A stretch of 64,000 nt of DNA from DATBGO01 sp963840095 (GCA_963840095.1 CAWIXN010000005.1:1550001-1614000), one strand, 5' to 3'. Shown: positions 52,007 through 61,095, numbered from the stretch's first letter. Notes: generated from the sequence alone by a model not told the origin. Numbers and translations are program-made.

Positions 52007-53242
52007 TCACTCCGCGCGGGGCGGTCGGTAGTCCGGGGGCTTCTCGCCGGCCGCCTTGTGCAGCTCATCGATGAGGCGGTCGACGTCCGACCTGTTGTTG
52101 AAGAAGTGGCAGGACACCCGGATCCCGCCGATGTTCGACGTAAACCTCATCGCGACGTACACGCCGCGCTCGTGGAGCCTTCGCAGGAGCTGGTTCTCTT
52201 CATCGAGCGAGTCGTAGAACCGGAAGACAACCATCCCGGACCTGTGCTCCACGTCCCGGTGGGTCACGAGGAACGCGCCGGCCGACTCGAGCTGGTCCAT
52301 GAGATAGCTAGTCAGTTCCCTGGCATGCTGCTCGATCGCGCCGATACCGACAGCGTTGACGATCTTGAGGCTCTCGCCGAGAGCGATGGCACCGAGGTAG
52401 TTCGACGTGCCCGCGATCTCGAACCGCTTGGCCGACCGCTGGAAGGTCCAGTCCGCTACCGGAGTGATGCCCGGCGTCCCGAAGTAGGTGCCCCAGCCAC
52501 CCTCCGGTTCCTCGAGTGCCAAGTAGCCCCACATCTTCGGTTCGATCGTCGGCAGCAGCCGTCTGTTGATGTAAAGGATGCCGCAGCCGAATGGCGCGTT
52601 GAGCCACTTGTGCCCGCCGGCGACCATCATGTCCATGTAGCATGCCTTGGTGTCGAGGTCGACGATCCCCACGTGGTGCACGGCATCGACGACGAACCAC
52701 AGGCCTCGCTCCTGGCACAGCCGGCCGAAGGCCTCGAGGTCGGCCTTCCACCCGTTGCACCACTGCACCGAGCTCAGCACGATCATCTTCGTGCTATCGT
52801 CGACCGCCCTCTCGAAGTCGGCCGCCTCGATGCGACCATAGCCGCTCGGGACCACCCTGACCGTGATCCCTCGGTCCTTCTGCATCGTCCACGGGATGGC
52901 GACCTGGAGGAACTCCAGGTCGCAGGTGAGGACTGTCGACCCCTCGGGCATCTCCAGGCACATGGCTGCCACGTTCAGCCCGTACGTCGTGCTCTCCACA
53001 AGCGCGATCTCTTCGACGTCGGCGTTGAGCAGCCGCGCGGCCTCGTGCACCGGCTCGATCCGCCGCGTGTCCATAGCGATGTGGTAAGCGCTCGACGACT
53101 CCTGTGGGCAGATCTCGCACATCTCGATGAACTCGATGAGCGCCCTCTTCGTCGGCTGCGGGATGATGCTGCAGCACGCTGCGTCCAGAAATGCCTTGGT
53201 CTCCAGGCCCCGCCACTGCGCCCGAGCTTCACTCAGTTCCAA
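52007..53242 (-). CDS. Class V aminotransferase (cysteine desulfurase-like PLP enzyme)
   Basis: A 411-residue PLP enzyme starting at TTG, with AAAGGAG about seven bases upstream. The fold shows the SSTTYGLN-type cofactor turn, the PLP-binding Asp in WFVVDAVHHVG (Asp186) and the Schiff-base Lys in GGHKWLNAPFGCG (Lys212). It resembles class V aminotransferases such as isopenicillin N epimerase-like or kynureninase-like enzymes; no active-site Cys loop of a desulfurase is visible. The substrate is unknown. It stands alone between two copies of a small palindromic repeat. Confidence 0.88.
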   Translation of the reverse strand: MELSEARAQWRGLETKAFLDAACCSIIPQPTKRALIEFIEMCEICPQESSSAYHIAMDTRRIEPVHEAARLLNADVEEIALVESTTYGLNVAAMCLEMPEGSTVLTCDLEFLQVAIPWTMQKDRGITVRVVPSGYGRIEAADFERAVDDSTKMIVLSSVQWCNGWKADLEAFGRLCQERGLWFVVDAVHHVGIVDLDTKACYMDMMVAGGHKWLNAPFGCGILYINRRLLPTIEPKMWGYLALEEPEGGWGTYFGTPGITPVADWTFQRSAKRFEIAGTSNYLGAIALGESLKIVNAVGIGAIEQHARELTSYLMDQLESAGAFLVTHRDVEHRSGMVVFRFYDSLDEENQLLRRLHERGVYVAMRFTSNIGGIRVSCHFFNNRSDVDRLIDELHKAAGEKPPDYRPPRAE

Positions 53243-53411
53243 AGGTGCTCCTTTCCGCCGTCACATGTGCGGTCGCACGGGGCGGGGTCCGCCCTGATCA
53301 TGGCGCACCAGATCGACCTGTTCAGCGTGTCTCAAATGGCGGACACCGGGTGCCTTGAGGCCGACCATAGACCATAGCGGCGGCTCGGCGCGCGTTCTCC
53401 CTGCCCTTCTT

Positions 53412-53429
53412 TATCACTCACCGTGATGC
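53412..53429. repeat. Small palindromic repeat, copy 2
   Basis: TATCACTCACCGTGATGC lies upstream of the aminotransferase start. The flanking CGGCTCGGC, then CGTTCTCCCTG is shared with the region at 51793-51812, so about 60 bases are repeated on both sides of the gene. Confidence 0.6.
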
Positions 53430-53453
53430 CGTTTGCCCATGCCGGCTGCCGAC

Positions 53454-53666
53454 TCAGTGCAGCGTAACTGGTCTGGAGATCGCTGCGCGGCGAGGTGATC
53501 GACGATGCTGCGAGCGAAGAGCCTGGCCGCCGCGGCTAGATCCCGCCCGACCTGGCCCGCGCCCTATGCGGCAGAAGAGTGCGGCGTCCCAGTACAACAG
53601 CGCCTGCCAAAGCACGGGGCGTGGTGGATGCACGAACGGGTAATACATCATCTTCATTGTCGGCAT
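53454..53666 (-). pseudogene. DUF6236-like N-terminal fragment
   Basis: The first 30 codons (MKMMYYPFVHPPRPVLWQAL, then LYWDA) are like the start of DUF6236 proteins. The rest turns into low-complexity frame and ends after 70 codons instead of several hundred. Residual piece of a lost gene. The stretch 53243-53453 before it holds no gene. Confidence 0.5.
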
Positions 53667-53684
53667 CGGGTCCAGCCACTAAAT

Positions 53685-54071
53685 TTAGTCTTGGAGCAAC
53701 CCGAGGGTATTGCCGTCGGGATCCTTGAACCAGGCGCCCTTGCTGGTTCCCAGTACCGCGATGCCCTTCTCGTCGGTCGCGATCTGGGGCTGGTCGTAGC
53801 GCTCGAATCGGACGTCGTTCGCGGTCAGGTTATCAACGACTGCCTCGATGTCGTTCACGTACCAGCCGGCCACGGTCGCGCGCGACTTTCCCGCGTCTGG
53901 AGGGGAGGGAAAGATATGGAGCATTGTCTGCTCGCCGCACTGATAGGTGCGCCCGCCGTCAGGGTCATCGCCTTGCGCCGTGAGGCCGAGCTTTTTCTCG
54001 TAAAAGTCCCTGGCGAGCTTCATGTCTGACACGGCGACGACCGCGCCGACCCTGTAGCTGCTCAATGCCAT
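53685..54071 (-). CDS. VOC-family protein
   Basis: Starting at ATG 54071, with GAGGAGAATTCAGCG before it, the 128-residue protein has VGAVVAVSDMKLARDFYEKK, then LGLTAQGDDPDGGRTYQCGE at the N-terminal VOC half and WYVNDIEAVVDNLTANDVRF with AWFKDPDGNTLGLLQ at the C-terminal half. The ligand positions include Glu/His-type residues, but the substrate is unknown. Appears intact and monocistronic. Confidence 0.85.
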   Translation of the reverse strand: MALSSYRVGAVVAVSDMKLARDFYEKKLGLTAQGDDPDGGRTYQCGEQTMLHIFPSPPDAGKSRATVAGWYVNDIEAVVDNLTANDVRFERYDQPQIATDEKGIAVLGTSKGAWFKDPDGNTLGLLQD

Positions 54072-54228
54072 CGCTGAATTCTCCTCTGCGAGCCGCGTCC
54101 TAGGCTGGGACATGGTCCCAGCCGCTTCGTCGACCCAGGTCCGCTCGGTGCCCGGACGGCCCGGTTTATTTGAATCGCGGTCCTGCGAGGCCTCTGGCCG
54201 AACCTGGCCCGAGGCCTCGCAGCAGGAC

Positions 54229-54489
54229 CTACCCCTCGGACAGAATCAGCAGCGTATCGGGATGTACGCCATCGTGCTTCATCGCTTCCGCGGCCCCCTC
54301 GGTCTGCATGAGCCGCTCGAAGGCGGCGAAGTCGGGTATCTCGACGATCAGCCCGACCCGGTTCGATCCGTTCGGGTCCCGGAAGGCGCGCACCGTAATG
54401 CCATGCGGCCCGAAAAACTCTTCCCGCTTCCCGGACTTGAGCCAGCGCTCGACGTCGTCAACCTCATGAAAAGCTAGATACGTGGCCAT
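54229..54489 (-). CDS. Conserved hypothetical protein (alpha/beta barrel-like)
   Basis: An 86-residue protein with a clear ribosome site (GGGAGGCAAT) in front of the ATG. It reads MATYLAFHEVDDVERWLKSG, then VRAFRDPNGSNRVGLIVEIP and DFAAFERLMQTEGAAEAMKH. This pattern resembles small dimeric alpha/beta-barrel (ABM-like) proteins. The function is unknown. Confidence 0.6.
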   Translation of the reverse strand: MATYLAFHEVDDVERWLKSGKREEFFGPHGITVRAFRDPNGSNRVGLIVEIPDFAAFERLMQTEGAAEAMKHDGVHPDTLLILSEG

Positions 54490-54888
54490 ATTGCCTCCCG
54501 GTAGATGGTTAGGTCACTGAGTTTGTCGCGAAGCCGACCAGCGTCGCCTGCGCGTTTCGCTGCGGCTCGCCAGCGAATCCGCGCTCGGGGATCTCGACCA
54601 TGTCGATCAACTCGTCCTCCGCGAACTCCGTGCCCAGCACGGCAGCCGCCGCTGGCTCGCACTGGGAAGATCGAGCGACCGCCCCCGAAGTGGTCACAAC
54701 CTGAACCGGGCCCAGCACGCGCACGAACCCGATGCCTCCAGCCTGCCTCCCCCACTATCCCATCATCGCACGTCAACGCGGCCAATAATAGCTCGAGCAG
54801 CGTGCAGGCAGCGCTCCCGCCTGAATCACCCACGGGTTCGGCGGAGATGATGTGCACCGTTGACCGGAGCGGGGGACGGTGCGCCGAA
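54490..54888. other. No gene recognised
   Basis: The interval upstream of the small ABM-like gene contains no frame I can link to a family. A 70-codon minus-strand frame (54509-54724) is weakly coding-like but unidentified. Confidence 0.35.
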
Positions 54889-54965
54889 GCGTTATCCGGC
54901 AAAGTTCCGGCGAAGATCCTGGATCTGTTCGCCCGAGGAGGCCGTCGACGTCGGGCTGCGTTCCG
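54889..54965 (+). pseudogene. IS3-type orfA fragment
   Basis: KRYPAKFR followed in another frame by KILDLFARGG resembles the opening of IS3 OrfA proteins. Only this short frameshifted piece is visible. The rest of 54966-55478 holds nothing recognisable. Confidence 0.4.
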
Positions 54966-55478
54966 TCTACATTGCGATCACGCCGTGGCAATTCGGTGGC
55001 TCGTTTAGAAGTGGTTCTTGCCGGTCAAGATTCCGTTCAGTACACGGTTCAAATTAGGAGCAGCGCTCGGTCCTGGCCATTATCGCGACGCACACCACCA
55101 CAAACACCGGCGTGACCGAGCCGGAGCGGCGGACGGAATTGTGGTGGCCATCGGGCAGATCCACGACTCGAGCTCAAGCCCCGAAGCTGGGCCAGCCGAG
55201 GCCCCGAGGAGGCCTGGGGCGGAAGGGCTGGGTCCACGATGGTCCTCACCGGACCGGCACGCCACTCACATCCCGCCCCCTGGGGCGGCGGCGCCAATAC
55301 CCGTCGGCAGCTCTTCCAGCCTGGAAGACGGGAACTGGGCATTGCCGCCGAAGGTAGGCACCGGATCCAGCCATTCGTCGCGGGTGCAGGGCCGTTCCGA
55401 GCTGAATCGCCACTGCTGCGAGTCGCGGAAGGCGCCCGTCAGAAGCGGTTGTCGCCGTATCCGGGTTAACATCGCCGG

Positions 55479-55961
55479 ATGACCGGTGAGCCGTTTGTTC
55501 CAGCCGACTTTGCAGTACCTGACGGACTCGTAGCTGACAAGGGATTGCGGCTGGCCCCGCTCGGGCCGAAGCACAATGAGGCAGACTACGCAGCCTGGAC
55601 GCACAGCATCGACCACATTCGCGCGACGCCGGGATTCATCGGCCGCAGCTGGCCGCATCCGATGTCCCTGGAAGACAATCTGCGTGACCTCGAACAGCAC
55701 GCGCAAGATTTCGCCGAGCGCCGCGGGTTCACCTACACCGTGCTCGGCGCCAACTCTGATGAGGTCATCGGCTGCGTATACATCTACCCGCTTAAAAGCC
55801 AGGAGCCGGGCGGCGGCACCGAGGGCGTGCAGGGCGCGACCATCCGGTCCTGGGTGCGTGCCGACCGCGCCCAGCTCGACCGCGTCGTCTACGACGCCGT
55901 CCTCGCATGGCTGGAACGCGACTGGCCGTTCCACTCGATCGAGTACGCTCCCCGCGCCTGA
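55479..55961 (+). CDS. GNAT-like N-acetyltransferase
   Basis: A 160-residue protein starting at ATG. It contains LRLAPLGPKHNEADYAAWTH, FTYTVLGANSDEVIGCVYIY (beta4-beta5 with the acetyl-CoA region) and IRSWVRADRAQLDRVVYDAV. The pattern fits the GNAT fold, although the classical RGxGxG loop is not conserved. The substrate is unknown. It probably makes a complete protein. Confidence 0.7.
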   Translation: MTGEPFVPADFAVPDGLVADKGLRLAPLGPKHNEADYAAWTHSIDHIRATPGFIGRSWPHPMSLEDNLRDLEQHAQDFAERRGFTYTVLGANSDEVIGCVYIYPLKSQEPGGGTEGVQGATIRSWVRADRAQLDRVVYDAVLAWLERDWPFHSIEYAPRA

Positions 55962-56291
55962 CCTGCGACTCCGCTACATGGCTGAGAGGATCATCGCCTT
56001 GCGCAAGGGCGTGAGCCACGATCCGTGCGACCATGTCTTCTGCTCGCTCGCCTGAACAGCGTCGCCGTCAGCAAGCTTCACCCGCCAACGGTCAAGGCAG
56101 GACAGAACGATCTTTCACGTGCAGCACAACCAGCCGCACTGGCGACCAGATTGCCCGCCAGAACGCCGGCACTGCGTTATCCGGGGCTTGGCAGGCCGGC
56201 GGATTCTGGCACGGCACGGGCGTTTGGGCATGGTGGCAGGGGGTGCCGGGTCAATGGCCTGGCGACGGGCTGCGCCGGTCATTAAAGATGG
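55962..56291. other. No gene recognised
   Basis: No supported coding region lies between the GNAT-like gene and the thioredoxin-fold gene. Frames on both strands are weak. Confidence 0.4.
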
Positions 56292-56837
56292 TCAGGACCG
56301 CCATTTGATTGAGCAGCCCATGCTGGGCCGGTGCGGCTCGGGCACCGGCTGGCCGGCCAGGGTCAGCTCGATGGCCGCGCGGAGCAGTTCGCCGGTCACC
56401 GGCTGGCCGTTACCGGGTGTGGACTGGTCGAACGCGCCGCGGTAGGCCAGCCGGCGCGCGCTGTCGTAAAGGAAGAAGTCCGGCGTGCAGGCGGCGTGGT
56501 AGGCGCGGCCGGCCTTCTGGTCGGCGTCGACCAGGTACGGGAAATTCCAGCCAGCACGCCGGGCCTGCCCGGCGAGCTCGTGCGGCCGGTCGTCGGGGTA
56601 GGCATCGGCGTCGTTGGTGCAGATGCCCACGACGGCCAGGTCAGGGTAGTGCGACAGCAGCGTGCCCAGCGCGGTCTCGAGGTGGCGGACGTAGGGGCAG
56701 TGGTTGCACACGAAGGCGACCAGCAAGGCAGGCGCGGCGGTGAAGTCGTCGCGGCCTGTCATTGTGCCGCTGGTGTCGGGGAGGGTGAAGTCCGGCGCCT
56801 GCGTGCCGAGCCGGACCATCGATGACGAGACAGCCAT
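56292..56837 (-). CDS. Thioredoxin-fold (AhpC/TSA-type) protein
   Basis: A 181-residue protein with the thioredoxin/AhpC-TSA fold: LGTQAPDFTLPDTSG at the start, then the redox centre VCNHCPYVRHLE (Cys44 and Cys47), TPDFFLYD and a last conserved CSIKW. The CxxC motif suggests a disulphide reductase rather than a typical peroxiredoxin. No signal peptide, so cytoplasmic. The partner is unknown. Confidence 0.85.
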   Translation of the reverse strand: MAVSSSMVRLGTQAPDFTLPDTSGTMTGRDDFTAAPALLVAFVCNHCPYVRHLETALGTLLSHYPDLAVVGICTNDADAYPDDRPHELAGQARRAGWNFPYLVDADQKAGRAYHAACTPDFFLYDSARRLAYRGAFDQSTPGNGQPVTGELLRAAIELTLAGQPVPEPHRPSMGCSIKWRS

Positions 56838-57080
56838 ACCGGAACCTTACCCGCGTCCCGCGCGCGCTCCGCCCGGTCGGCCGGGTGGGCCGTCCCGAGG
56901 AGGCCGCAGCGGCTGTCAGAAATTTAGCCGGCGCAGATCGACCTGATATGCAAGGCCTCGACCGGTGATCTACGGTAGGCCGCCAGCCGCCCAGAACGGC
57001 GGCTCGGCGCATCCAGGCCGCTCTGTGCGCGTCGCCGTTGCCTCGGGTTCGGCTCCCGTGGCCGTGGGAGCAGCCAGCGA
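56838..57080. other. No gene recognised
   Basis: No coding frame is supported in this interval, which includes the promoters of the divergent neighbours. Confidence 0.35.
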
Positions 57081-57332
57081 GTGCCCGGCGGGGCGGTGCA
57101 CAAGCTGCCCGCAGACCTGCGCAAGGCGCTGCTCGCCAACACCGCGGCGCTCGATGCCTGGAAGGACATCACGCCTCTGGCCCGCAACGAGTTCATCTGC
57201 TGGGTCGACGATGCCAAGCAGGAGATGACCCGAGAACGCCGCATCCGCTGGACCCAGGAGGAGCTCCAGGAAGGCCAGCGCTGGCCCTGCTGCTGGCCGG
57301 GGTGCAGGCACCGCGAACGGATCGGCAGGTAG
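57081..57332 (+). CDS. YdeI/OmpD-associated-like small protein
   Basis: The 83-residue protein starts at GTG and reads DLRKALLANTAALDAWKDIT, then PLARNEFICWVDDAKQEMTR, matching the C-terminal domain of YdeI/OmpD-associated proteins. Longer relatives carry an N-terminal DUF1905. The tail has a Cys-rich end (CCWPGCRHRERIG). The function is unknown; related proteins have been linked to bacteriocin protection. Confidence 0.7.
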   Translation: MPGGAVHKLPADLRKALLANTAALDAWKDITPLARNEFICWVDDAKQEMTRERRIRWTQEELQEGQRWPCCWPGCRHRERIGR

Positions 57333-57402
57333 CGGCCGGGATCATGAGCGCCCATCATGTGCTGCTCCTACGTGCGCTTACCAGGAGACGCGGCGGCTGC
57401 GC

Positions 57403-57570
57403 TCATGGACGCTTCAGGAACCTCAAACCGAACGCCGCGAACACCAGGACAATTCCGACGTTGACTATCAGCCGCTCCCAGAGCTGGTTCCTGAAGAACA
57501 GGACGTCCACGCCGACCACGACGGCTACCAGCGCGAGTACGTAAAGCACGACGGCTACCTGTCTTCCCAC
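57403..57570 (-). CDS. Small two-helix membrane protein (55 residues)
   Basis: A short gene below the usual size limit. It starts at the GTG at 57570 and reads GRQVAVVLYVLALVAVVVGV (helix 1), then DVLFFRNQLWERLIVNVGIV (loop and start of helix 2) and ends FLKRP before TGA at 57403. Proteins of this kind are recalled as short conserved membrane proteins in actinomycetes. The function is unknown. No ribosome site of good quality is visible, so the exact start is uncertain. Confidence 0.65.
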   Translation of the reverse strand: MGRQVAVVLYVLALVAVVVGVDVLFFRNQLWERLIVNVGIVLVFAAFGLRFLKRP

Positions 57571-58003
57571 CGTTTCGTTTTACTATGTGCGACGGAGTGG
57601 AGCAAGAGCGGCGCTGGTTTCAGTGAAACGCTTACGCTGGCTGAACCATTTGATGCCCTGCTCTCCCGAGGTGCGCCACGCCTGCGTGTCACCAACCCGC
57701 GCTGGCGCGGTTTGAGGCACGCAAGGTGAGGTGCCGAGCAGTGCGGTTAGGTCGGGATCGGCAGGATTGGTGTGTCTGCTGGTGAACGTCTGGCCCGTGG
57801 CCACTCAAAGGGATAGTTCCCGCATACGGCCTCGGATGTCTTCGTGATCGTCAAAGCCGGGCAGTCGGCCAGAGGTAGCCCGTCACGAAAGGGCGTTGCC
57901 GTTGATCACCGATCCATGCCAGATAAATAGGCCGACAACAAACGTCCGGCCGCCAGGTTAACGGCTGAACCCTGGCTGCCAGGAGGGGGCCGTGCCTGAC
58001 AGG
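57571..58003. other. No gene recognised
   Basis: No frame of recognisable product. A 73-codon minus frame at 57583-57804 shows no family resemblance. Confidence 0.35.
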
Positions 58004-58477
58004 TCAGGCGGTACCAGCTGACCATTCGATTGTCGGCGGCCGGCCGGCGGAGCAGGTCGGATTGCCCTTCGGGTCGGTCAGGCCAAGCCGACCGACGAGC
58101 AGGCCGGTCCTGGCAGCCTCGCCGAGGACCGCTGGCGGCACGCCGTCTAGCCACAGTTTGGCCCGGCGGAAAAGCGTGGCCGTGCCGGCATCGTCGATGG
58201 TGACCCAGTTCAGGTAGATGAAACGGCCGCCTGACGGCCCTTGAATGTAGGGGCCCTTAATGTCCGAAGCGATGCCGTTCGGATCCGCCTCCGCGCAGAG
58301 CTGGCACTCGAATGCCCACGTCGCGGTAGGCGCGTCGCCCGGGGACAGGCCCAGCAGCTCGTCACGCTTGCCGCGGCGCTGGATTCCCACGTGAATGTTG
58401 CGGTAGCCGCCTGGAACATCATTGCTCGGACCGCACGATCGACCCGGCAGGTCAATGCCCTCGATCCGGATTTGCAT
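58004..58477 (-). CDS. DUF5990-family protein
   Basis: From ATG 58477 (MQIRIEGIDLPGRSCGPSND) the 157-residue protein shows the DUF5990 arrangement: IHVGIQRRGKRDELLGLSPG, then ATWAFECQLCAEADPNGIAS and GRFIYLNWVTIDDAGTATLF, with a last conserved LTDPKGNPTC. Function unknown. The longer upstream frame is not supported by a ribosome site. Confidence 0.75.
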   Translation of the reverse strand: MQIRIEGIDLPGRSCGPSNDVPGGYRNIHVGIQRRGKRDELLGLSPGDAPTATWAFECQLCAEADPNGIASDIKGPYIQGPSGGRFIYLNWVTIDDAGTATLFRRAKLWLDGVPPAVLGEAARTGLLVGRLGLTDPKGNPTCSAGRPPTIEWSAGTA

Positions 58478-58883
58478 TGAACTATTATCTTCCGCCAGCG
58501 GGACAGCGCGGGCCGCCGGCGGGCACGCCCCGCCCATGGCCGGAAGCTGATGCCGATACTGCGCCATGCGCATGCCCGGCATCGCGCAGCTGCCACCTTC
58601 TGCTATTACTCAGGGTGATGCCGTCGAGCGAACAGCCCGAGGCCGATCCTCGGGTCGGCCCAGAGTGCGACCAGTCTGCTCCAGGTCGCCGTCGGTCGTC
58701 GGCCCGGGATGCCGTCGGCTGTGCCATGCCTAATCCAGCGCGCTGTATGGCCGGCCGCAGACGACGACCGACGCGATCGTGACGAGGACGACCATCAGCA
58801 CCTCGGCGCGATCCGGCGCGATCCGGCGAGGTGGGGCGGTGGTGGCGCGGGAAGTCCGACAGCATGTTCACGTTCGCGGCCAC
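58478..58883. other. No gene recognised; third copy of the small palindromic repeat
   Basis: The only feature I see is TATTACTCAGGGTGATGC at 58604-58621, copy 3 of the repeat present at 51823 and 53412. No coding region is supported. Confidence 0.45.
58604..58621. repeat. Small palindromic repeat, copy 3
   Basis: This TATTACTCAGGGTGATGC copy differs from the other two mainly in the left arm and centre. Confidence 0.5.
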
Positions 58884-59130
58884 TCAGTCGAGATCGAACT
58901 CGTTGCTCTCGATGTCCTGCATCACGATGCACGACTCGTTGTCGCCATCGGCAGGCAGTAGTCGCACGCGTACCGCGCCGAGCGCGACCAGCCGTGCGCA
59001 TTCGGCCTCAAGTGCGGCCAGGCGCTCTTCGCCCACGAGCCCGGTGCCGACCCGCACGTCAAGATGCAGTCGATTCTTGACGACCTTGCCTTCAGTCGAA
59101 GGTGACTTGGAACTGCTTGACCGACGCCAT
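58884..59130 (-). pseudogene. VOC-family remnant with internal deletion
   Basis: The start (MASVKQFQVTFD at 59130) is a typical VOC N-terminus, but it hits TGA after 12 codons. The following frame encodes the C-terminal VOC half (VKNRLHLDVRVGTGLVGEER, then LLPADGDNESCIVMQDIESN). The middle of about 60 residues has been lost by a deletion. Inactive. Confidence 0.7.
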
Positions 59131-59529
59131 CGGTCCACCATAGAGGCGCGACCAAGCCATCGCCGCGCGGGTCACGGTCTCGCGTGACATGGGTTGGTGA
59201 CCCGGTCGGGTCGGCTGCACCGAGGGCTGAGGAAGAACCACGAAACCTGCCAGGAACGCGCCCGCCGCAGCCCCATTGCTCCCCTGGAAGGGGTCCCAGA
59301 AACGGTCTTGTCGCTCATGGCAGCCGTTCTGCCCACCGGCAACCGCGACCATGCGGAGAGCAAGGAGAAAGAGAGGCGGCACTGACCCGCCGATACGCGC
59401 GCTCATCGGCAGTTCCGAGCGGATGACCGTCCGCTCACGCATGTGTCTGTGTGGGGTGCATCCGCTCGTGCGCAGGGCAGCCAGGGTCTGGACTGAGCCT
59501 GGTACGGCGCCTGAGGTTCCTGACCGCAG
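59131..59529. other. No gene recognised
   Basis: Apart from the fragment beginning at 59530, no coding region is supported in this stretch. Confidence 0.35.
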
Positions 59530-59624
59530 GTGATGTCAGCACCGGCAACCGGGCCGGCCGACGTCCCGATGATCACGAGGTAACCGTCGACGGATACCGG
59601 CGTCATCAGGATGATCTTTCTCAT
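59530..59624 (-). pseudogene. Dihydrofolate reductase-family N-terminal fragment
   Basis: MRKIILMTPVSVDGYLV at the ATG at 59624 is the classical opening of RibD-C/DHFR-like proteins. After about 20 codons the similarity ends, so it is a small leftover of a lost gene. Confidence 0.6.
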
Positions 59625-59668
59625 CTGGGGTTGCCTCGACGGGATCCGGGCGGTTCGGAGGCCGGGGC

Positions 59669-60946
59669 TCAGCCCTCGGCTAGATAGCCGTACCGGTCGC
59701 GGAAGGCGTCGGGCGTGAGCCCTGAGGCCTCTGCGATAGGGCGGAGCCTCTCCGGATCTTCGAGATCCTCGCGGTCCAGCCGGATCATGTACTCGCGGGC
59801 CACCCGGTACGAACTCGACTCGACATTCACCAGCCGGATCCGCACCCGCCCCGTCTCCGGATCGCTGAACGACCCGAAGGGCAGTGGCACCATGTGCCCC
59901 TCCTGGATCGTGATCATGCCGCCGGGCTCGCCGCCCTCCAGCAGCCGCTTCAGGTAGTCGACAGCGCCGTAGCCGAGGTCGCGGGTGTAGTCGATGTCGA
60001 ACGGGATGGGGGGCGCGCACCGCAGCTCGTAGCCGATGTTCTTGCCCTCGACCGTGACGTTCTGCCCTCGCTCCTTGAAGCGGTCCTTGACCTGCTTCGC
60101 CAGCAGGCGGTCCAGCTCCAGCTCGGCCAGCCGGACGTTGCCGTGCTCGTCTCGCTCGACCTCCGGCATGGCCTTCCGGAGCTCGTCCTGGGGGAGGCGC
60201 AGGCCGATGCCCTCGGCTAGTACCGCCACGCCGAACGGGCGGCCGTGGCCGATCCGCTTGAGCATCGAGGTCTCGAGAACGTCCACCAGGCGTGGCAGCC
60301 GGATGGGCTCGTCTCGGGGGAACTCCTCGGCGATCACCGTGAGGGTGGCCCCGGCCGCCTTTCCGATGCCCAGGGCCAGGTGGCCGGCCGAGCGGCCCAT
60401 GGCCACTACCAGGTACCACCGCCGGGTGGTGATGGCGTCGGTCATCAAATTGTTGACGATCTGGACCCCCACGCTCCTGGCGGTCTCGAAGCCGAAGGTC
60501 GGCGCGCCGCCTGGTAGCGGCAGGTCGTTGTCGATGGTCTTCGGCACGTGCGCCACGCGCAGGCCCCCTCCGGCCGCCTCGGCCAGCCGCGACGCCGAGA
60601 ACGCGGTGTCGTCCCCGCCGATCGTCACGAGCACGTCGATCCCCAGCTTCCGCAGCGACTCGAGACAGGCGTGCAGCCTCCAGTCCGGGTCTGCGGCGTC
60701 CTCGTCCCGCACCGTCGGGTTGGCCCGTGAGGTCCGGATGATCGACCCGCCCTGAACGTGGATTCTCGACACGTCCGTGATGGACAGGAGCCGCGCCTCC
60801 TCGATCCGGCCCTCGATCAGGTGCTGGAAGCCGTCCATGATCCCCACGACGTCCCACCCAGAGTTCCGGGCCTCGATCGTGGCTGCAGAGATGACCGAGT
60901 TCATCCCCGGGGCGGGGCCGCCACCGCACAAGATCCCCAGCCTCAC
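59669..60946 (-). CDS. 6-phosphofructokinase, PPi-dependent type
   Basis: A 425-residue protein from GTG 60946 (RLGILCGGGPAPGMNSVISA). The phosphofructokinase core is complete: GGDDT (110-114), PKTIDND (135-141), MGRSAGHLALGIG and the AEGIGLRLP segment. The two residues that distinguish pyrophosphate from ATP enzymes are Asp in GGDD and Lys in PKT, so it should use PPi as phosphate donor and work reversibly between fructose-6-phosphate and fructose-1,6-bisphosphate. Actinomycetes often have such an enzyme. The gene is monocistronic and intact. Confidence 0.88.
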   Translation of the reverse strand: MRLGILCGGGPAPGMNSVISAATIEARNSGWDVVGIMDGFQHLIEGRIEEARLLSITDVSRIHVQGGSIIRTSRANPTVRDEDAADPDWRLHACLESLRKLGIDVLVTIGGDDTAFSASRLAEAAGGGLRVAHVPKTIDNDLPLPGGAPTFGFETARSVGVQIVNNLMTDAITTRRWYLVVAMGRSAGHLALGIGKAAGATLTVIAEEFPRDEPIRLPRLVDVLETSMLKRIGHGRPFGVAVLAEGIGLRLPQDELRKAMPEVERDEHGNVRLAELELDRLLAKQVKDRFKERGQNVTVEGKNIGYELRCAPPIPFDIDYTRDLGYGAVDYLKRLLEGGEPGGMITIQEGHMVPLPFGSFSDPETGRVRIRLVNVESSSYRVAREYMIRLDREDLEDPERLRPIAEASGLTPDAFRDRYGYLAEG

Positions 60947-61005
60947 ACGCCCATCGTTCCAGCAACCAGGCGTTCCTGACAAGCGGACCGGCCCCGGCCT
61001 GCGCC

Positions 61006-61095
61006 GATCTGGACCCTGACGGACGGCCTGGCCTGTGCTACACGCACACCGAGTTCGGCGTTCCGGTGATCGGCGTGGGCAAACAGCCTGCCGTA
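61006..61095 (+). pseudogene. Endonuclease V-like fragment
   Basis: The frame LDPDGRPGLCYTHTEFGVPV, then IGVGKQP resembles the central part of endonuclease V (nfi). It has no start, no DGxG-type catalytic region and no continuation, so it is a leftover. The rest of 60947-61219 holds nothing recognisable. Confidence 0.4.

Noticed and set aside
51823..58621. Three 18-bp palindromic words as a CRISPR or attachment system
   Set aside because: Only three copies at irregular distances with no nearby cas genes or integrase, so it is reported only as a small repeat.
59403..60965. 520-codon minus-strand frame overlapping the phosphofructokinase
   Set aside because: It is a shifted frame over the phosphofructokinase gene, although its last part does contain the real small DHFR-family fragment at 59530-59624.
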